From JAKBCQ01 sp021807585 (GTDB taxonomy: Bacteria > Planctomycetota > Planctomycetia > Isosphaerales > Isosphaeraceae): a stretch of 19,620 nucleotides of DNA. The notes beneath the pieces are model-generated. The model worked only from the letters and a program-made list of their open reading frames with translations, had not been told where the DNA came from and did not search any database. Location: the NCBI GenBank assembly GCA_027325115.1, contig DAHWFG010000021.1:1-19620 (forward strand), written 5' to 3'. Below, piece after piece: positions 1 through 9,157 of this stretch (within the stretch, counting starts at the first letter, position 1; each line of letters begins with the position of its first letter). Position numbers and translations under genes: made by a program.

Positions 1-208
1 CGCCGCCGGCATCGTCGACCCCGCCAAAGTGACGCGCACGGCGCTCCAGAACGCGGCTTCGGTCGCGGGACTGTTGCTGACGACCGAGGCGATCATCGTC
101 GAGATCAAGAAGAAGTCGGCCGAGCCCGCGGGGCACGACGATCACGGCGGCGGCATGGGCGGCATGGGTGGTATGGGCGGCATGGGCGGCATGGGCGGCA
201 TGATGTGA
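1..208 (+). CDS. groEL: Chaperonin GroEL, 3' end only (GGM-tailed copy)
   Basis: This is the last 68 codons of a 60 kDa chaperonin, the ATP-driven protein-folding double ring of the cytoplasm; the 5' part lies outside the window. The reading frame starts at base 2 and ends at TGA 206-208. It contains the family's C-terminal signature (GIVDPAKVTRTALQNAAS, then LLTTEAIIVEIKKK). It finishes with a His/Gly stretch and a Gly-Gly-Met tail of five GGM units plus a final Met (about bases 142-205). That tail is typical of housekeeping GroEL and projects into the ring cavity. groES follows 117 bases downstream, the reverse of the usual groES-groEL order. A second, tail-less groEL lies beyond groES. Identity is certain; whether this copy is the essential one is inferred from the tail. 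Confidence 0.97.
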   Translation, partial: AAGIVDPAKVTRTALQNAASVAGLLLTTEAIIVEIKKKSAEPAGHDDHGGGMGGMGGMGGMGGMGGMM

Positions 209-225
209 TCGGCTCGCTCCGACCG

Positions 226-255
226 TTGAAAAACAATCGTTGACTTACACATAAA
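226..255 (+). promoter_or_regulatory. Possible promoter upstream of groES
   Basis: TTGAAA (226-231) and CATAAA (250-255) are separated by 18 bases, a loose vegetative-type promoter in the gap between the first groEL and groES. Another -35-like TTGACT lies at 240-245 without a good partner. No CIRCE operator (TTAGCACTC-N9-GAGTGCTAA) is visible, so HrcA control at this position is not supported. groES may equally be read through from the upstream groEL. Confidence 0.3.
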
Positions 256-275
256 CACAAATGAGGTTTTCCGCG

Positions 276-297
276 ATCCCGAACGGCGAGTCGGGAT
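276..297 (+). other. Stem-loop in the groES leader
   Basis: ATCCCGA (276-282) pairs perfectly with TCGGGAT (291-297) around an 8-base loop, 28 bases upstream of the groES start. No U-run follows, so it is not a standard terminator. It could be an mRNA processing or stability element between groEL and groES, or chance. Confidence 0.35.
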
Positions 298-325
298 GGC
301 GGAGTTGAGAAGAAGGGTTGAACCG

Positions 326-616
326 ATGAAGATTCGTCCGTTGGAAGATCGGGTTGTGATCAAGGAGATTGAGGCCGAGGAGAAGACCGCGGGGGGCATC
401 GTGCTTCCCGACACGGCGAAGGAGAAGCCGCAGCGGGGCAAGGTATTGGCGGTCGGCCCTGGCAAGCTGCTCGATTCGGGAGAGCGGTCGGCGATCGGCG
501 TCGTCGAGGGGGACGAGGTCCTTTTCGGCAAGTATTCGGGAACTGAGATCAAACTCGACGGCCAGGAAATCAAGATCCTCCGCGAGTCCGACATTCTGGC
601 GAAGATCGTCAAGTGA
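326..616 (+). CDS. groES: Co-chaperonin GroES
   Basis: GroES is the 10 kDa heptameric lid that caps GroEL rings and closes the folding chamber. The product is 96 residues, the normal length. It starts MKIRPLEDRVVIKE and contains the GroEL-binding mobile loop with the G23-G24-I25-V26-L27 core, followed by the family's GKVLAVGPG strand, and ends with ILAKIVK. The ATG at 326 is chosen because it gives the canonical N terminus and has an AGAAGGG ribosome site (311-317) 8 bases upstream. An in-frame ATG at 296 would add ten residues not found in the family. It lies between two groEL genes, with the next start 83 bases downstream, so it could serve both chaperonins. Confidence 0.97.
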   Translation: MKIRPLEDRVVIKEIEAEEKTAGGIVLPDTAKEKPQRGKVLAVGPGKLLDSGERSAIGVVEGDEVLFGKYSGTEIKLDGQEIKILRESDILAKIVK

Positions 617-699
617 ACATCCCAGGGATTGAGGCGTCGTGACGAACACCGCGCGTGTCCGCGACGCCGATCCCGCCCCAAGCGAGGAGAACCATTTCC

Positions 700-2325
<1,626 letters not shown>

Positions 2326-2343
2326 TTAAGAATGGGTGGATCG

Positions 2344-2387
2344 CGCCGGGAGGGAGAACCTCCCGGCGTCGGTCTTCGCTTGCGAAG
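2344..2387 (+). terminator. Tandem hairpins after groEL2
   Basis: A perfect 10-bp GC-rich stem (CGCCGGGAGG 2344-2353 with CCTCCCGGCG 2359-2368, 5-base loop) starts 18 bases after the groEL2 stop. It is followed directly by a second small hairpin (CTTCG 2374-2378, loop CTTG, CGAAG 2383-2387). The first is strong enough to stop or pause polymerase, but only a weak U-rich run (GTCTTCGCTT) follows. It probably ends the groEL-groES-groEL2 transcript or protects its 3' end. The remaining bases up to dnaJ presumably hold the dnaJ promoter, which I could not assign. Confidence 0.65.
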
Positions 2388-2585
2388 GGTCTGATTGACC
2401 TCGATTTGGGTATGGAGAGGCGGTCGTCGGAATCAGGTCGTCGATCGGACACGTGGGTGTTTTCAATAAGTTGATGATCTTGGAGGGAATGTCAGGTTGG
2501 CCCGGGGACGTGTTTCGTGTTAAGGTGAAGCGTTGTTTTAGACGTTCGTGGAATCCACTTAAAGCCCGATTGAGTAGCCTTGCCG

Positions 2586-3725
2586 ATGGCGACTAAACGC
2601 GATTATTACGAGGTTCTGGGCGTGACCCGAACCGCGACCGCCGAAGAAATCAAAAAAAGTTATCGTCAGCTTGCGTTGAAAAATCATCCCGACCGCAATC
2701 CCGGCGACAAGGCTGCGGAGGATCGGTTCAAAGAGGCCGCGGAGGCTTACGAGATCCTTTCGGATCAAGAGAAGCGGGCGCGGTACGATCGCTACGGTCA
2801 CGCCGGGGTCGACGGAATGGGGGCGCCTCATTTCGCGTCGGCCGAGGATATCATGTCGGCGTTTCAGGATATTTTGGGGGGCGCGGTTTTCGGCGATATG
2901 TTCGGAACGCGGCGGCGCGGACCGCGGCGGGGTGAGGATGTGATGATGAAGCTCGAGATCGAGCTTCTTGAAGCGTCGCGTGGGGCTTCGAAGACGATCG
3001 AGGTCGATCGCCACGACGCGTGCGTCGAGTGCCAGGGTTCGGGCGCTCGCAAGGGGACGGCGCCGACGAAATGCCGCTATTGCGAGGGGCACGGCCAGGT
3101 CGTTCAGTCGCGCGGGTTCTTTCAGATGGCGACGACATGTCCCGCGTGCGGCGGCGAGGGGATGACGATCACCGATCCGTGCTCGAATTGCCGCGGATCG
3201 GGTCGGGTTCGCGCCGCGACCAAGATTCAGATCGATATCCCCCCCGGAGTCGAAACGGGGATGTGGCTGCAGGTTCGAAATCAAGGCGAATTGGGCGATC
3301 CCGGCGCACCTCGGGGTAATTTACGGGTTCAACTTCAGGTGCGTCGGCACCCGTTTTTGGAGCGTCGACAGAACGATCTGATTTGTCAGGTTCCGATCAG
3401 TTTTCCCCAGGCCGCGTTGGGCGCCGAGATCGAGGCGCCGACGCTCGAGGGGACCGAACGGATCGCGGTTCCGCGGGGGACTCAAAGCGGCGATGTGATT
3501 CGGCTTCGCGCCCGGGGGATGCCCGACATCAACGGTCGAGGGCGGGGCGATCTGCTCGTCGAGGTGGTTCTGGAAACGCCGAAGCACCTCACGCCCCGCC
3601 AGGAAGAGCTGCTTCGCGAGCTCGCCGATTTGGATCATTTATCGGTCGGAGCGAAGCGCAAGAGTTTTTTTGAGAAATTACGCGATTATTTCACCGAGGA
3701 GGTCGAGCCCGCCGAGGGGCGTTGA
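2586..3725 (+). CDS. dnaJ: Chaperone DnaJ (Hsp40, type I)
   Basis: DnaJ delivers unfolded clients to DnaK (Hsp70) and stimulates its ATPase. The 379-residue product has all type I domains in order. The J domain (MATKRDYYEVLGV) has the invariant HPD at residues 34-36. A short linker is only modestly Gly/Phe-rich. The zinc domain has four CxxCxGxG repeats (CVECQGSG, CRYCEGHG, CPACGGEG, CSNCRGSG). The C-terminal beta-sandwich client-binding region includes RGNLRVQLQVRRHPFLER and QSGDVIRLRARGMP. The ATG at 2586 gives the standard N terminus; a TTG two codons earlier (2580) is possible. No convincing Shine-Dalgarno is seen for either. grpE follows 60 bases later, so the two are probably co-transcribed; dnaK is not in this window. 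Confidence 0.96.
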   Translation: MATKRDYYEVLGVTRTATAEEIKKSYRQLALKNHPDRNPGDKAAEDRFKEAAEAYEILSDQEKRARYDRYGHAGVDGMGAPHFASAEDIMSAFQDILGGAVFGDMFGTRRRGPRRGEDVMMKLEIELLEASRGASKTIEVDRHDACVECQGSGARKGTAPTKCRYCEGHGQVVQSRGFFQMATTCPACGGEGMTITDPCSNCRGSGRVRAATKIQIDIPPGVETGMWLQVRNQGELGDPGAPRGNLRVQLQVRRHPFLERRQNDLICQVPISFPQAALGAEIEAPTLEGTERIAVPRGTQSGDVIRLRARGMPDINGRGRGDLLVEVVLETPKHLTPRQEELLRELADLDHLSVGAKRKSFFEKLRDYFTEEVEPAEGR

Positions 3726-3785
3726 TCGTCGGGGGGGCGGGTTCAATTTCTTGCGGGTGGAGAACGACGGACGGAGCGGTAAACG

Positions 3786-4367
3786 ATGATGCCGGAAAAA
3801 GAGGACAATCCGTTGGATTCGAAACAAGCGGGCGACGGCGGCGAGAACGGCGCGTCGGGGTCGCGCGGCGACGCCGAAACTCTTCGAGAATCGACCGGCG
3901 GCGCCGCGGAGAACGAAGCCATGATCAACGAACTGAAGAAAGAGCGCGATTTATATTTTGATCAGTTACAGCGATCGCGCGCCGAATTCGCCAATTACCA
4001 GATGCGCGCCAAAAATCAAGCCGATGTCGATCGGCAATATATGATCACCTCGCTTGTAAACGATTTACTCGACGTGCTCGATAACTTCGAGCGGGCGCTC
4101 GCCGCGGCGAAGGCGGCGGGTTCGGGACCGATCGTCGATGGCATGGACATGGTTTCACGTCAGTTGATGTCGGTATTAGCGAAGCACGGAGTCGAGCCGA
4201 TCGTTTCGCTCGGCGAGCCGTTCGATCCCGCGCGGCACGAGGCGCTCGTGCAACAGCCCGATGCGAATCATCCCGAGGGGACCGTCGTCGCCGAGCTGAT
4301 CCGGGGCTACAGCCTCAAGGATCGCGTGATTCGGCCCGCCAAAGTCGCGGTATCGATTCAACCTTAA
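3786..4367 (+). CDS. grpE: Nucleotide exchange factor GrpE
   Basis: GrpE releases ADP from DnaK and so resets the Hsp70 cycle. The product is 193 residues. An acidic, low-complexity N terminus (about residues 1-45) is followed by the long dimerisation helix (KKERDLYFDQLQRSRAEFAN, then YQMRAKNQAD) and the helix with LLDVLDNFERALA. The C-terminal beta domain carries the family signature (FDPARHEALVQQPD, PEGTVVAEL, GYSLKDRVIRPAKVAVS). The start at 3786 is supported by GGAG (3773-3776) 9 bases upstream; the adjacent ATG at 3789 is the alternative. It sits directly behind dnaJ, its functional partner. Identity is secure. Confidence 0.95.
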   Translation: MMPEKEDNPLDSKQAGDGGENGASGSRGDAETLRESTGGAAENEAMINELKKERDLYFDQLQRSRAEFANYQMRAKNQADVDRQYMITSLVNDLLDVLDNFERALAAAKAAGSGPIVDGMDMVSRQLMSVLAKHGVEPIVSLGEPFDPARHEALVQQPDANHPEGTVVAELIRGYSLKDRVIRPAKVAVSIQP

Positions 4368-4396
4368 CGCGGCGAAGGTTCCCTGTAACCGCCGCG
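4368..4396 (+). terminator. Hairpin directly after grpE stop
   Basis: CGCGGCG (4368-4374), starting at the base after the grpE stop codon, pairs perfectly with CGCCGCG (4390-4396) around a 15-base loop. A mildly T-rich stretch (GTTCGTTCTTTGG) follows. It may end or attenuate the dnaJ-grpE transcript before the zinc-ribbon gene. The large loop and poor U-run keep confidence low. Confidence 0.4.
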
Positions 4397-4468
4397 GTTC
4401 GTTCTTTGGAGACGATCTTTTCGCCGGGGTTCAACGATTCCACGGCAGCCGGAAGGACTTAATTGTTT

Positions 4469-4804
4469 ATGCCTACATACGATTACATTTGCGATGCGTG
4501 CGGCCACGAATTCGAGGCGTACGAATCGATCGTCGCCGATTCTCAGACGATTTGTCCCAAGTGCGCCGCGGCGAAATTGCGGCGCAAGATCGGCCCCGGC
4601 GCGGCGATCCTCTTCAAAGGGAGCGGGTTTTACCAGACCGATTACCGAAGCGATTCTTACAAGAAAAAAGCCGAGGCCGATAAGGCGCCGTCGGCCTCGA
4701 CCGAGACGAAATCTTCGAGTCAATCCGACTCGACGTCTTCGAGCACACCGTCGGGATCACCGTCGGGATCGGGATCGACATCTTCGAACGGCGCGACGAC
4801 ATGA
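4469..4804 (+). CDS. FmdB-family zinc-ribbon protein
   Basis: This is a small protein of 111 residues. Its N terminus is the FmdB/CxxC zinc-ribbon domain (MPTYDYICDACGHEFEAYE) with zinc ligands Cys8, Cys11, Cys29 and Cys32. The family's LFKGSGFYQTDYRS motif follows near residue 55. The last about 40 residues are a Ser/Thr/Gly/Pro-rich low-complexity tail, a common and variable addition. The family was named after a putative regulator of a formamidase operon; its real biochemical role is unsettled. The ATG at 4469 matches the family; a TTG at 4463 sits closer to the GGAAGGA site (4451-4457) and would add two residues. Its stop codon overlaps the start of yacG (ATGA), so the two are translationally coupled. 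Confidence 0.88.
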   Translation: MPTYDYICDACGHEFEAYESIVADSQTICPKCAAAKLRRKIGPGAAILFKGSGFYQTDYRSDSYKKKAEADKAPSASTETKSSSQSDSTSSSTPSGSPSGSGSTSSNGATT

Positions 4805-5004
4805 TTCAAGGCGTGTGTCCCATTTGTGGCAAACGGTTCGAGATCGCGTCGATCGCGGATCATCCGGGGTTTCCGTTCTGCTCGAATCGGTGCAAACTCG
4901 TCGATCTGGGCCGGTGGATCGACGGCCGATACGTCGTCCCCGGGGTCGAGGTTCGTCCCGAGCCCGATCCCGCCGCCTCGAGTGAGGAAGAAATCGAAGA
5001 GTAA
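4801..5004 (+). CDS. yacG: DNA gyrase inhibitor / zinc-binding protein YacG
   Basis: The product is a 67-residue treble-clef-type zinc protein with ligands Cys6, Cys9, Cys27 and Cys31 (CPICGK ... FPFCSNRC). The YacG signature CKLVDLGRWIDGRYVVPG follows, then an acidic tail ending SSEEEIEE. E. coli YacG binds GyrB and blocks DNA binding by gyrase; that activity is inferred here from homology. It starts inside the last codons of the FmdB-like gene (4-base ATGA overlap). E. coli yacG sits next to coaE, but here it lies downstream of chaperone genes. It is the last gene of the + strand block and faces the aldo/keto reductase gene. Confidence 0.93.
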   Translation: MIQGVCPICGKRFEIASIADHPGFPFCSNRCKLVDLGRWIDGRYVVPGVEVRPEPDPAASSEEEIEE

Positions 5005-5071
5005 GGCGACGATCGGCAAGCCTCAGAAAAAAAATCCGTCATCGCATGAAAGCATGTTCCTGCGAAGACGG

Positions 5072-5092
5072 ATCAAAGTGTTGATTTTATTT
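5072..5092 (+). terminator. Weak intrinsic terminator after yacG
   Basis: ATCAA (5072-5076), loop AGTG and TTGAT (5081-5085) form a short stem followed by a T-rich run (5085-5092), 67 bases after the yacG stop and before the convergent gene's stop. The geometry fits a rho-independent terminator but the stem is weak and AT-rich. Confidence 0.35.
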
Positions 5093-5116
5093 ATCCGAGC
5101 GATCGCGGTCGTCGAA

Positions 5117-6319
5117 TCAGCTCAATCGATGATCGGCGATCTGGACGAGTTGCGCGACGGGGAGCCCGAACGGGCAAGCTTTTTCGGCCGCGGCGAGATC
5201 GGCGGTCGCGAGATCGCGAGCCTCCGCGGGGAGCGCCTGATAGAGCGCCCGAGCTTCTTGCCGCTTGCCGTAAGCCGTGTAATAGCGAAGGTAACGGAGG
5301 ACCGTCGCCACGGGAACGCCCTTCGCCGCGGTCTCGCACAGGTGACCGCAACCGTGACAATACATGTTCGCGGTTTTAAGACGATGCTCTTCGAGAAGCA
5401 TCGCCTCTTTCTTGGTGAGCGGATCGTTGACCGCGCCCATGTTCTCGCGCAGTTCGGTTCGATTCGTCATCTCGCTGACGACAACCTGCATCCGTTGATC
5501 TTGATAAACCGCCTTGATCGCCGCGACTTCCTTCTTGAAGCCTTTCTCTTTGAGCGCGTCGATCTTGTCGGGGAAGCTCTCGGCGCCTTTCTGCGTCTTC
5601 ATCGCAATCAGGCCGAGATTCGCCTTCGACGCCTTGTCGATCGCGCGCTGGAGCTTGTCGTGATTGACGAATCGGAAGTTGTATTGGAACATCACTTGAT
5701 CAAGCCAACCGACTTCGGCGGCGGCCTCGAGGATCTCGGGAAGCATCGCGTCGTGGCAGCTCAACCCGGCGAAGCGGATCTTGCCCGATTTCTTGAGCTT
5801 CTCGAACGCCTTCTTCATGTCGGGATCGCGCAACGCCTCGATCTGACGCCCCGACATGCCGTGGAGGTAAAAGCTATCGGCGTAATCGGTTCGAAGCCGC
5901 TTGAGGCTTCCCTCAAGATGCTGTTCAAGCGATTTGTGGATCGCCTGCTCGCCTTTAATGCGTCCATACTCGTGAGTTTTCGTCACAAGATAAAGTTGCT
6001 TGCGCGTTCCCGTGCGTTCGATGACTTCGCCGAGCGTCGACTCGGAAGTCCCCCGTTCGTACCCCTCGGCGGTATCGATGTATTTGATGCCCGAGAAAAT
6101 CGCCGCCTGAACGAAGCTGGGGGAAAGCGTCCAAGACGTCCCCATGCCCAGCTTGGTTACTTTCTCGCCGGTTTTGCCCAGCGTGACCAGCGGAAAGTTG
6201 TTATCGGGTTGCGGAGCGGCCAAGAGCCGGCTCGCCGCGCCGACCGCGACTCCGGTCGCCGCGGTCGTCTTGAGGAACTCTCGTCGACCGTTCCCACGAT
6301 TGCCACACGTTTCGCTCAT
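5117..6319 (-). CDS. Tat-exported aldo/keto reductase with C-terminal Cys cluster
   Basis: This is a 400-residue aldo/keto reductase, an NAD(P)H-dependent TIM-barrel oxidoreductase. The N terminus is a twin-arginine export signal (R12-R13-E-F-L-K, then a small-residue helix ending near LLAAP, about residue 36), so the enzyme is probably folded with cofactor and exported. The AKR catalytic tetrad is visible as Asp82 and Tyr87 (YIDTAEGY), Lys114 (LVTKTH) and His153 (FYLHG). The C terminus carries Cys321, Cys324, Cys328 and Cys382 (CHGCGHLC ... ACPFG), resembling the ferredoxin-like extension of some AKRs, where four cysteines could bind an Fe-S cluster. The start is supported by a GGGGGTGAG ribosome site just upstream. 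Substrate unknown. It is transcribed alone, convergent with yacG. Confidence 0.9.
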   Translation of the reverse strand: MSETCGNRGNGRREFLKTTAATGVAVGAASRLLAAPQPDNNFPLVTLGKTGEKVTKLGMGTSWTLSPSFVQAAIFSGIKYIDTAEGYERGTSESTLGEVIERTGTRKQLYLVTKTHEYGRIKGEQAIHKSLEQHLEGSLKRLRTDYADSFYLHGMSGRQIEALRDPDMKKAFEKLKKSGKIRFAGLSCHDAMLPEILEAAAEVGWLDQVMFQYNFRFVNHDKLQRAIDKASKANLGLIAMKTQKGAESFPDKIDALKEKGFKKEVAAIKAVYQDQRMQVVVSEMTNRTELRENMGAVNDPLTKKEAMLLEEHRLKTANMYCHGCGHLCETAAKGVPVATVLRYLRYYTAYGKRQEARALYQALPAEARDLATADLAAAEKACPFGLPVAQLVQIADHRLS

Positions 6320-6389
6320 CGGCTCACCCCCACGTCGTGTCGGACGCGTTGCGTTTGAAGCGGATCGGAATCAACCACTCAAGGCGTCC

Positions 6390-6418
6390 ATTCTGAATCG
6401 TCGGCCGCGCCGGGTCAA
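6390..6418 (-). promoter_or_regulatory. Candidate promoter of the aldo/keto reductase gene
   Basis: Read on the minus strand, TTGACC (6418-6413) and CAGAAT (6395-6390) are spaced exactly 17 bases. They match the sigma-70 consensus at 5/6 and 4/6 positions and lie about 70 bases upstream of the start codon. Confidence 0.4.
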
Positions 6419-6760
6419 CAAAGATTTAACGGAACACCTTCGGACTGATGTTTGTCAAACACGCTCCGCGACCCGTCGACCGAGTTCGTCTCATGAGCGA
6501 CTTCCCGCAAGAATCAGGCCGCCGGATCGTCGATCTCGGCGTCAAACACCGATTGAGCGCATCGAACGCATGCGGAGGGCGTCTCGCCGGCGATGCGTTT
6601 GATGCTCGCAACGGAGATCGCCGGGAAATCGTGAACCGCCGCTCGATTTCAACCGCCGATCGCTCTCGGTTTGGCTCGCTTGCGGCCGATTTCAGGAGAT
6701 CAGCCTGAAACATCAGCATGTGCTAACTAACCATACATGAAGCATCAAGCACGATATCGA
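6419..6760. other. Intergenic stretch without supported gene
   Basis: Between the reductase promoter region and the end of the TolC-like gene I find no coding sequence with family features. Open frames of 86-97 codons on both strands lack convincing starts and show only Arg-rich composition typical of non-coding GC-rich DNA. One 7-bp hairpin (TTTCAGG 6690-6696 with CCTGAAA 6704-6710) could mark the 3' end of the TolC-like transcript, although no U-run follows it on the minus strand. Confidence 0.5.
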
Positions 6761-9157
6761 TCATTTCGGCAACGGCGGCAGGTCGATCGAGCTTTCAAGC
6801 ATCGGCGGAGCGGCGCCTCCCGAAGATCCCGCACTCGCCGCCGACGAACCGCCGCTCGCTCCCGAAGTCGCGGCCCCGGCTCCGCTTGCCGCCGAGCCCG
6901 CTTGACCGCCGCCGCTCACGCTCGACGCCGCGGCGGGTTGCGTTTGCGTATCGGAATACGCCGAGATCGAACTCGCGACATTGCGCGTTCCAGGGGTTTG
7001 ACGGTCGGGGCGGAGCGAGAGAATGTTCTGCTCTCCCACGGGCGCCTCGGGAGCGACGGGACCGGGATACGGAGGCAGCGTTCCACCGGGCGCGGGCAAA
7101 GGCATCGTCGAAGGCGGTTCGGCGTTCGGCGGAGCTTGGGTGGGAACAGGATCGGGGAGACTCCCGCCCGATCCGCGAGTCGGATGATAAGGACCGTTGG
7201 GCGGAATCGGCAGAATGCGATGAGCCGCTTGTTGATCCTTGGCCTGCATGTAAGCTTTCTTGGGACTCGGCCCCTCGTTCACCGCGATATTATCGTAAGC
7301 GAGCAGCGTTCCCTTCGCCTCCTCAAGCGCGACGATCGACGTATTATAACTTGTTTTAAATTGAGCTTCTTGAGCCACGGCGCTCGCCCACTGACTGACC
7401 GAATCGAGATATCGGTCGATCGTAATTCGGCCCACCTCATACTGAGCCTGTTGCACATTGAGACGTTGAGCCGCCGCGGCCCGGAATCGCCCCGCCACTT
7501 TGAATTGCTTGTAATTCGCATCGACTTCAAGGAAGAACCGAGCCAGCGAGTGAGTCGTTTGGTGCACGACTTGTTGCAGGAAAGCGCGTTGCCGGAGGAG
7601 CTGATATTGATTGTTCCTGACGTTCGCCATCGGCGCACGCATACCGAGCGGCATGGCGAACTGGAAACCGACTTGCCAGTTCTGGAAGTCGCGATAAAGC
7701 GCCGCTTCGGAAAGCAAGCCCGCCTGCGATTGCAGGTTCGACATCGTCGGGTTCAACGCCCTGATCGCGGCGCCCGTCATCACGGCTTCGGAAGAAGATA
7801 GGTTATGACCTAGGCCGTTGAACTGATACAAAGCGTTGAAATTGAGCACGGGGAGGAGTTGATTGCGGGCGACGAGCACTTGAAGCTCGGCGATTCGCAC
7901 AAGGAGCTGCTGCTGAACGATATCGGGCTGAAAGGTCGCCATTTGCGCGACGCTCGATTCCCAATCGGGCTTGAGTCGCGCCTCGGTGGGCGCCGTGACG
8001 GGAATGATGCGCCGATTATCCGCGGGCGGAAGCCCAAGGATGTTGCGCATCTGCCGCTCGGTCGTGATCAAATCGGAGGTCGCGGTGACGAGATCAAGAC
8101 GAAAGCGTTCGAGGTTCTGTTGAGCCTCGGCGAGATCCGCGGTCGTCCGTCGACCGACCTCGTACTCGGCCTGAACGCGTTTGAGGATCTCCTCGCCGAG
8201 CGCGAACGCCGTTTCTCGGCTCCAAAGTTGAATATGTTGTTGAGCGAGCGCCCAATATTGTTGTTCAATTGATCGTACCATCGCCATAACCGACGCTTTG
8301 AACCGCCAGACCGCGGCGTCGGCGTTGATGCGGGCGATCACGATCGGCGCCCGGTTCGCCTCCAATCCCGCGGGACGAGGAGCGGCCTGCCCGGGAAGCG
8401 GTGCGCTACCTAGCAACGGATGAACCAAAGACATCTGCGTGTTCGTGGTGTAAGCCGACGGATAAACGTTGATCGGGCTGTTCGTATATGTCCAGTTGAT
8501 GTTGTGAGAAACGGTGAATTGCGTCCCCGTCGCTGCGATTTTTTGAACCTGCGCGGTGTATTGTGCGGTTTGTTGATCGAAAACGACGGGGATTTTCACC
8601 GCCGAGAAGACGCCCGCGGCGAACGAATTGTTCACCGGGGTGACGCTGCTTCCCCACAATAAGTTGGTGGTGAACGCGGTATCGAAGAATGAGAGCGCGG
8701 TCGCGATGCCCGTTTCTTGGATCGCGGGGTCGTAAACCGTGGCGAGCGTTCCCGCGCCGAGGGCGCTCGCGACACCCGCTCCCGCTCCCGTGTTGAGGGG
8801 GGTCGGCTCGAACCCGCCGACCGGAATCCCCTGGGCGCCAAGCGAAATCACGCGGACGGTCTCGGAATTCTCGAGCCCGATCCGGATCGCGTCCTGGAGT
8901 GTGAGTTCCCAGATCTCGAGCGCCTCGGGATTATCGGTCGTCCTTGGCGGCGCCATCTTCGGCAGCGGTACCGCCATCTGGCTCATGAAGTTCGCCTGCT
9001 TCACCTCTTGATCTTCCTGCGCGATCGTCCCCATCGCGTCGTGGGGAACGGTTTTCGACTCGTCGATATACGGTAGCCTGCCGCACCCGGCGATCATCGC
9101 CAATGCGCCGCAGGCGAGCGTCGTCAACCGTTTCCGCCCAGGAAAAATCCATCGCAT
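6761..9157 (-). CDS. TolC-family outer-membrane efflux lipoprotein, enlarged
   Basis: This 798-residue protein is far longer than the 450-500 usual for TolC-like channels, which span the outer membrane and periplasm for efflux or type I secretion. It begins MRWIFPGRKRLTTLACGALA with a lipobox MIAGC, so it should be a lipid-anchored outer-membrane lipoprotein. Outer-membrane-efflux repeats follow: LTLQDAIRIGLENSETVRV, a helical hairpin (ILKRVQAEYEVGRRTTADLA, LRNILGLPP-type), and a second half with RAAAAQRLNVQQAQYEVGRI. A large insert lies between the first helix and the main barrel region. The last about 130 residues are Pro-rich, then Gly/Ala/Ser-rich. The ATG at 9157 is chosen for the lipoprotein signal and an AAGGA site 10 bases upstream; an ATG at 9187 is the alternative. 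No adaptor or inner-membrane pump is adjacent. Confidence 0.88.
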   Translation of the reverse strand: MRWIFPGRKRLTTLACGALAMIAGCGRLPYIDESKTVPHDAMGTIAQEDQEVKQANFMSQMAVPLPKMAPPRTTDNPEALEIWELTLQDAIRIGLENSETVRVISLGAQGIPVGGFEPTPLNTGAGAGVASALGAGTLATVYDPAIQETGIATALSFFDTAFTTNLLWGSSVTPVNNSFAAGVFSAVKIPVVFDQQTAQYTAQVQKIAATGTQFTVSHNINWTYTNSPINVYPSAYTTNTQMSLVHPLLGSAPLPGQAAPRPAGLEANRAPIVIARINADAAVWRFKASVMAMVRSIEQQYWALAQQHIQLWSRETAFALGEEILKRVQAEYEVGRRTTADLAEAQQNLERFRLDLVTATSDLITTERQMRNILGLPPADNRRIIPVTAPTEARLKPDWESSVAQMATFQPDIVQQQLLVRIAELQVLVARNQLLPVLNFNALYQFNGLGHNLSSSEAVMTGAAIRALNPTMSNLQSQAGLLSEAALYRDFQNWQVGFQFAMPLGMRAPMANVRNNQYQLLRQRAFLQQVVHQTTHSLARFFLEVDANYKQFKVAGRFRAAAAQRLNVQQAQYEVGRITIDRYLDSVSQWASAVAQEAQFKTSYNTSIVALEEAKGTLLAYDNIAVNEGPSPKKAYMQAKDQQAAHRILPIPPNGPYHPTRGSGGSLPDPVPTQAPPNAEPPSTMPLPAPGGTLPPYPGPVAPEAPVGEQNILSLRPDRQTPGTRNVASSISAYSDTQTQPAAASSVSGGGQAGSAASGAGAATSGASGGSSAASAGSSGGAAPPMLESSIDLPPLPK

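Noticed and set aside
142..205. Tandem repeat encoding Gly-Gly-Met units.
   Set aside because: This is the normal C-terminal tail of GroEL, not a repeat element.
209..325. HrcA/CIRCE operator in the chaperonin region.
   Set aside because: The only inverted repeat (276-297) does not match the TTAGCACTC-N9-GAGTGCTAA consensus.
4826..6358. A long open frame (about 510 codons) on the plus strand, antisense to the aldo/keto reductase.
   Set aside because: It overlaps yacG and runs opposite a reductase with clear motifs. Its composition is the Arg/Leu-rich pattern typical of antisense frames in GC-rich DNA, with no recognisable domain.
6448..6708. Possible small genes in the gap between the reductase and the TolC-like gene, on both strands.
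   Set aside because: No ribosome site, no homology-like motifs, and competing overlapping frames on the opposite strand.
6737..7801. A 354-codon plus-strand frame opposite the TolC-like gene.
   Set aside because: Extremely Arg-rich with no domains; it is the antisense shadow of a gene with strong family features.
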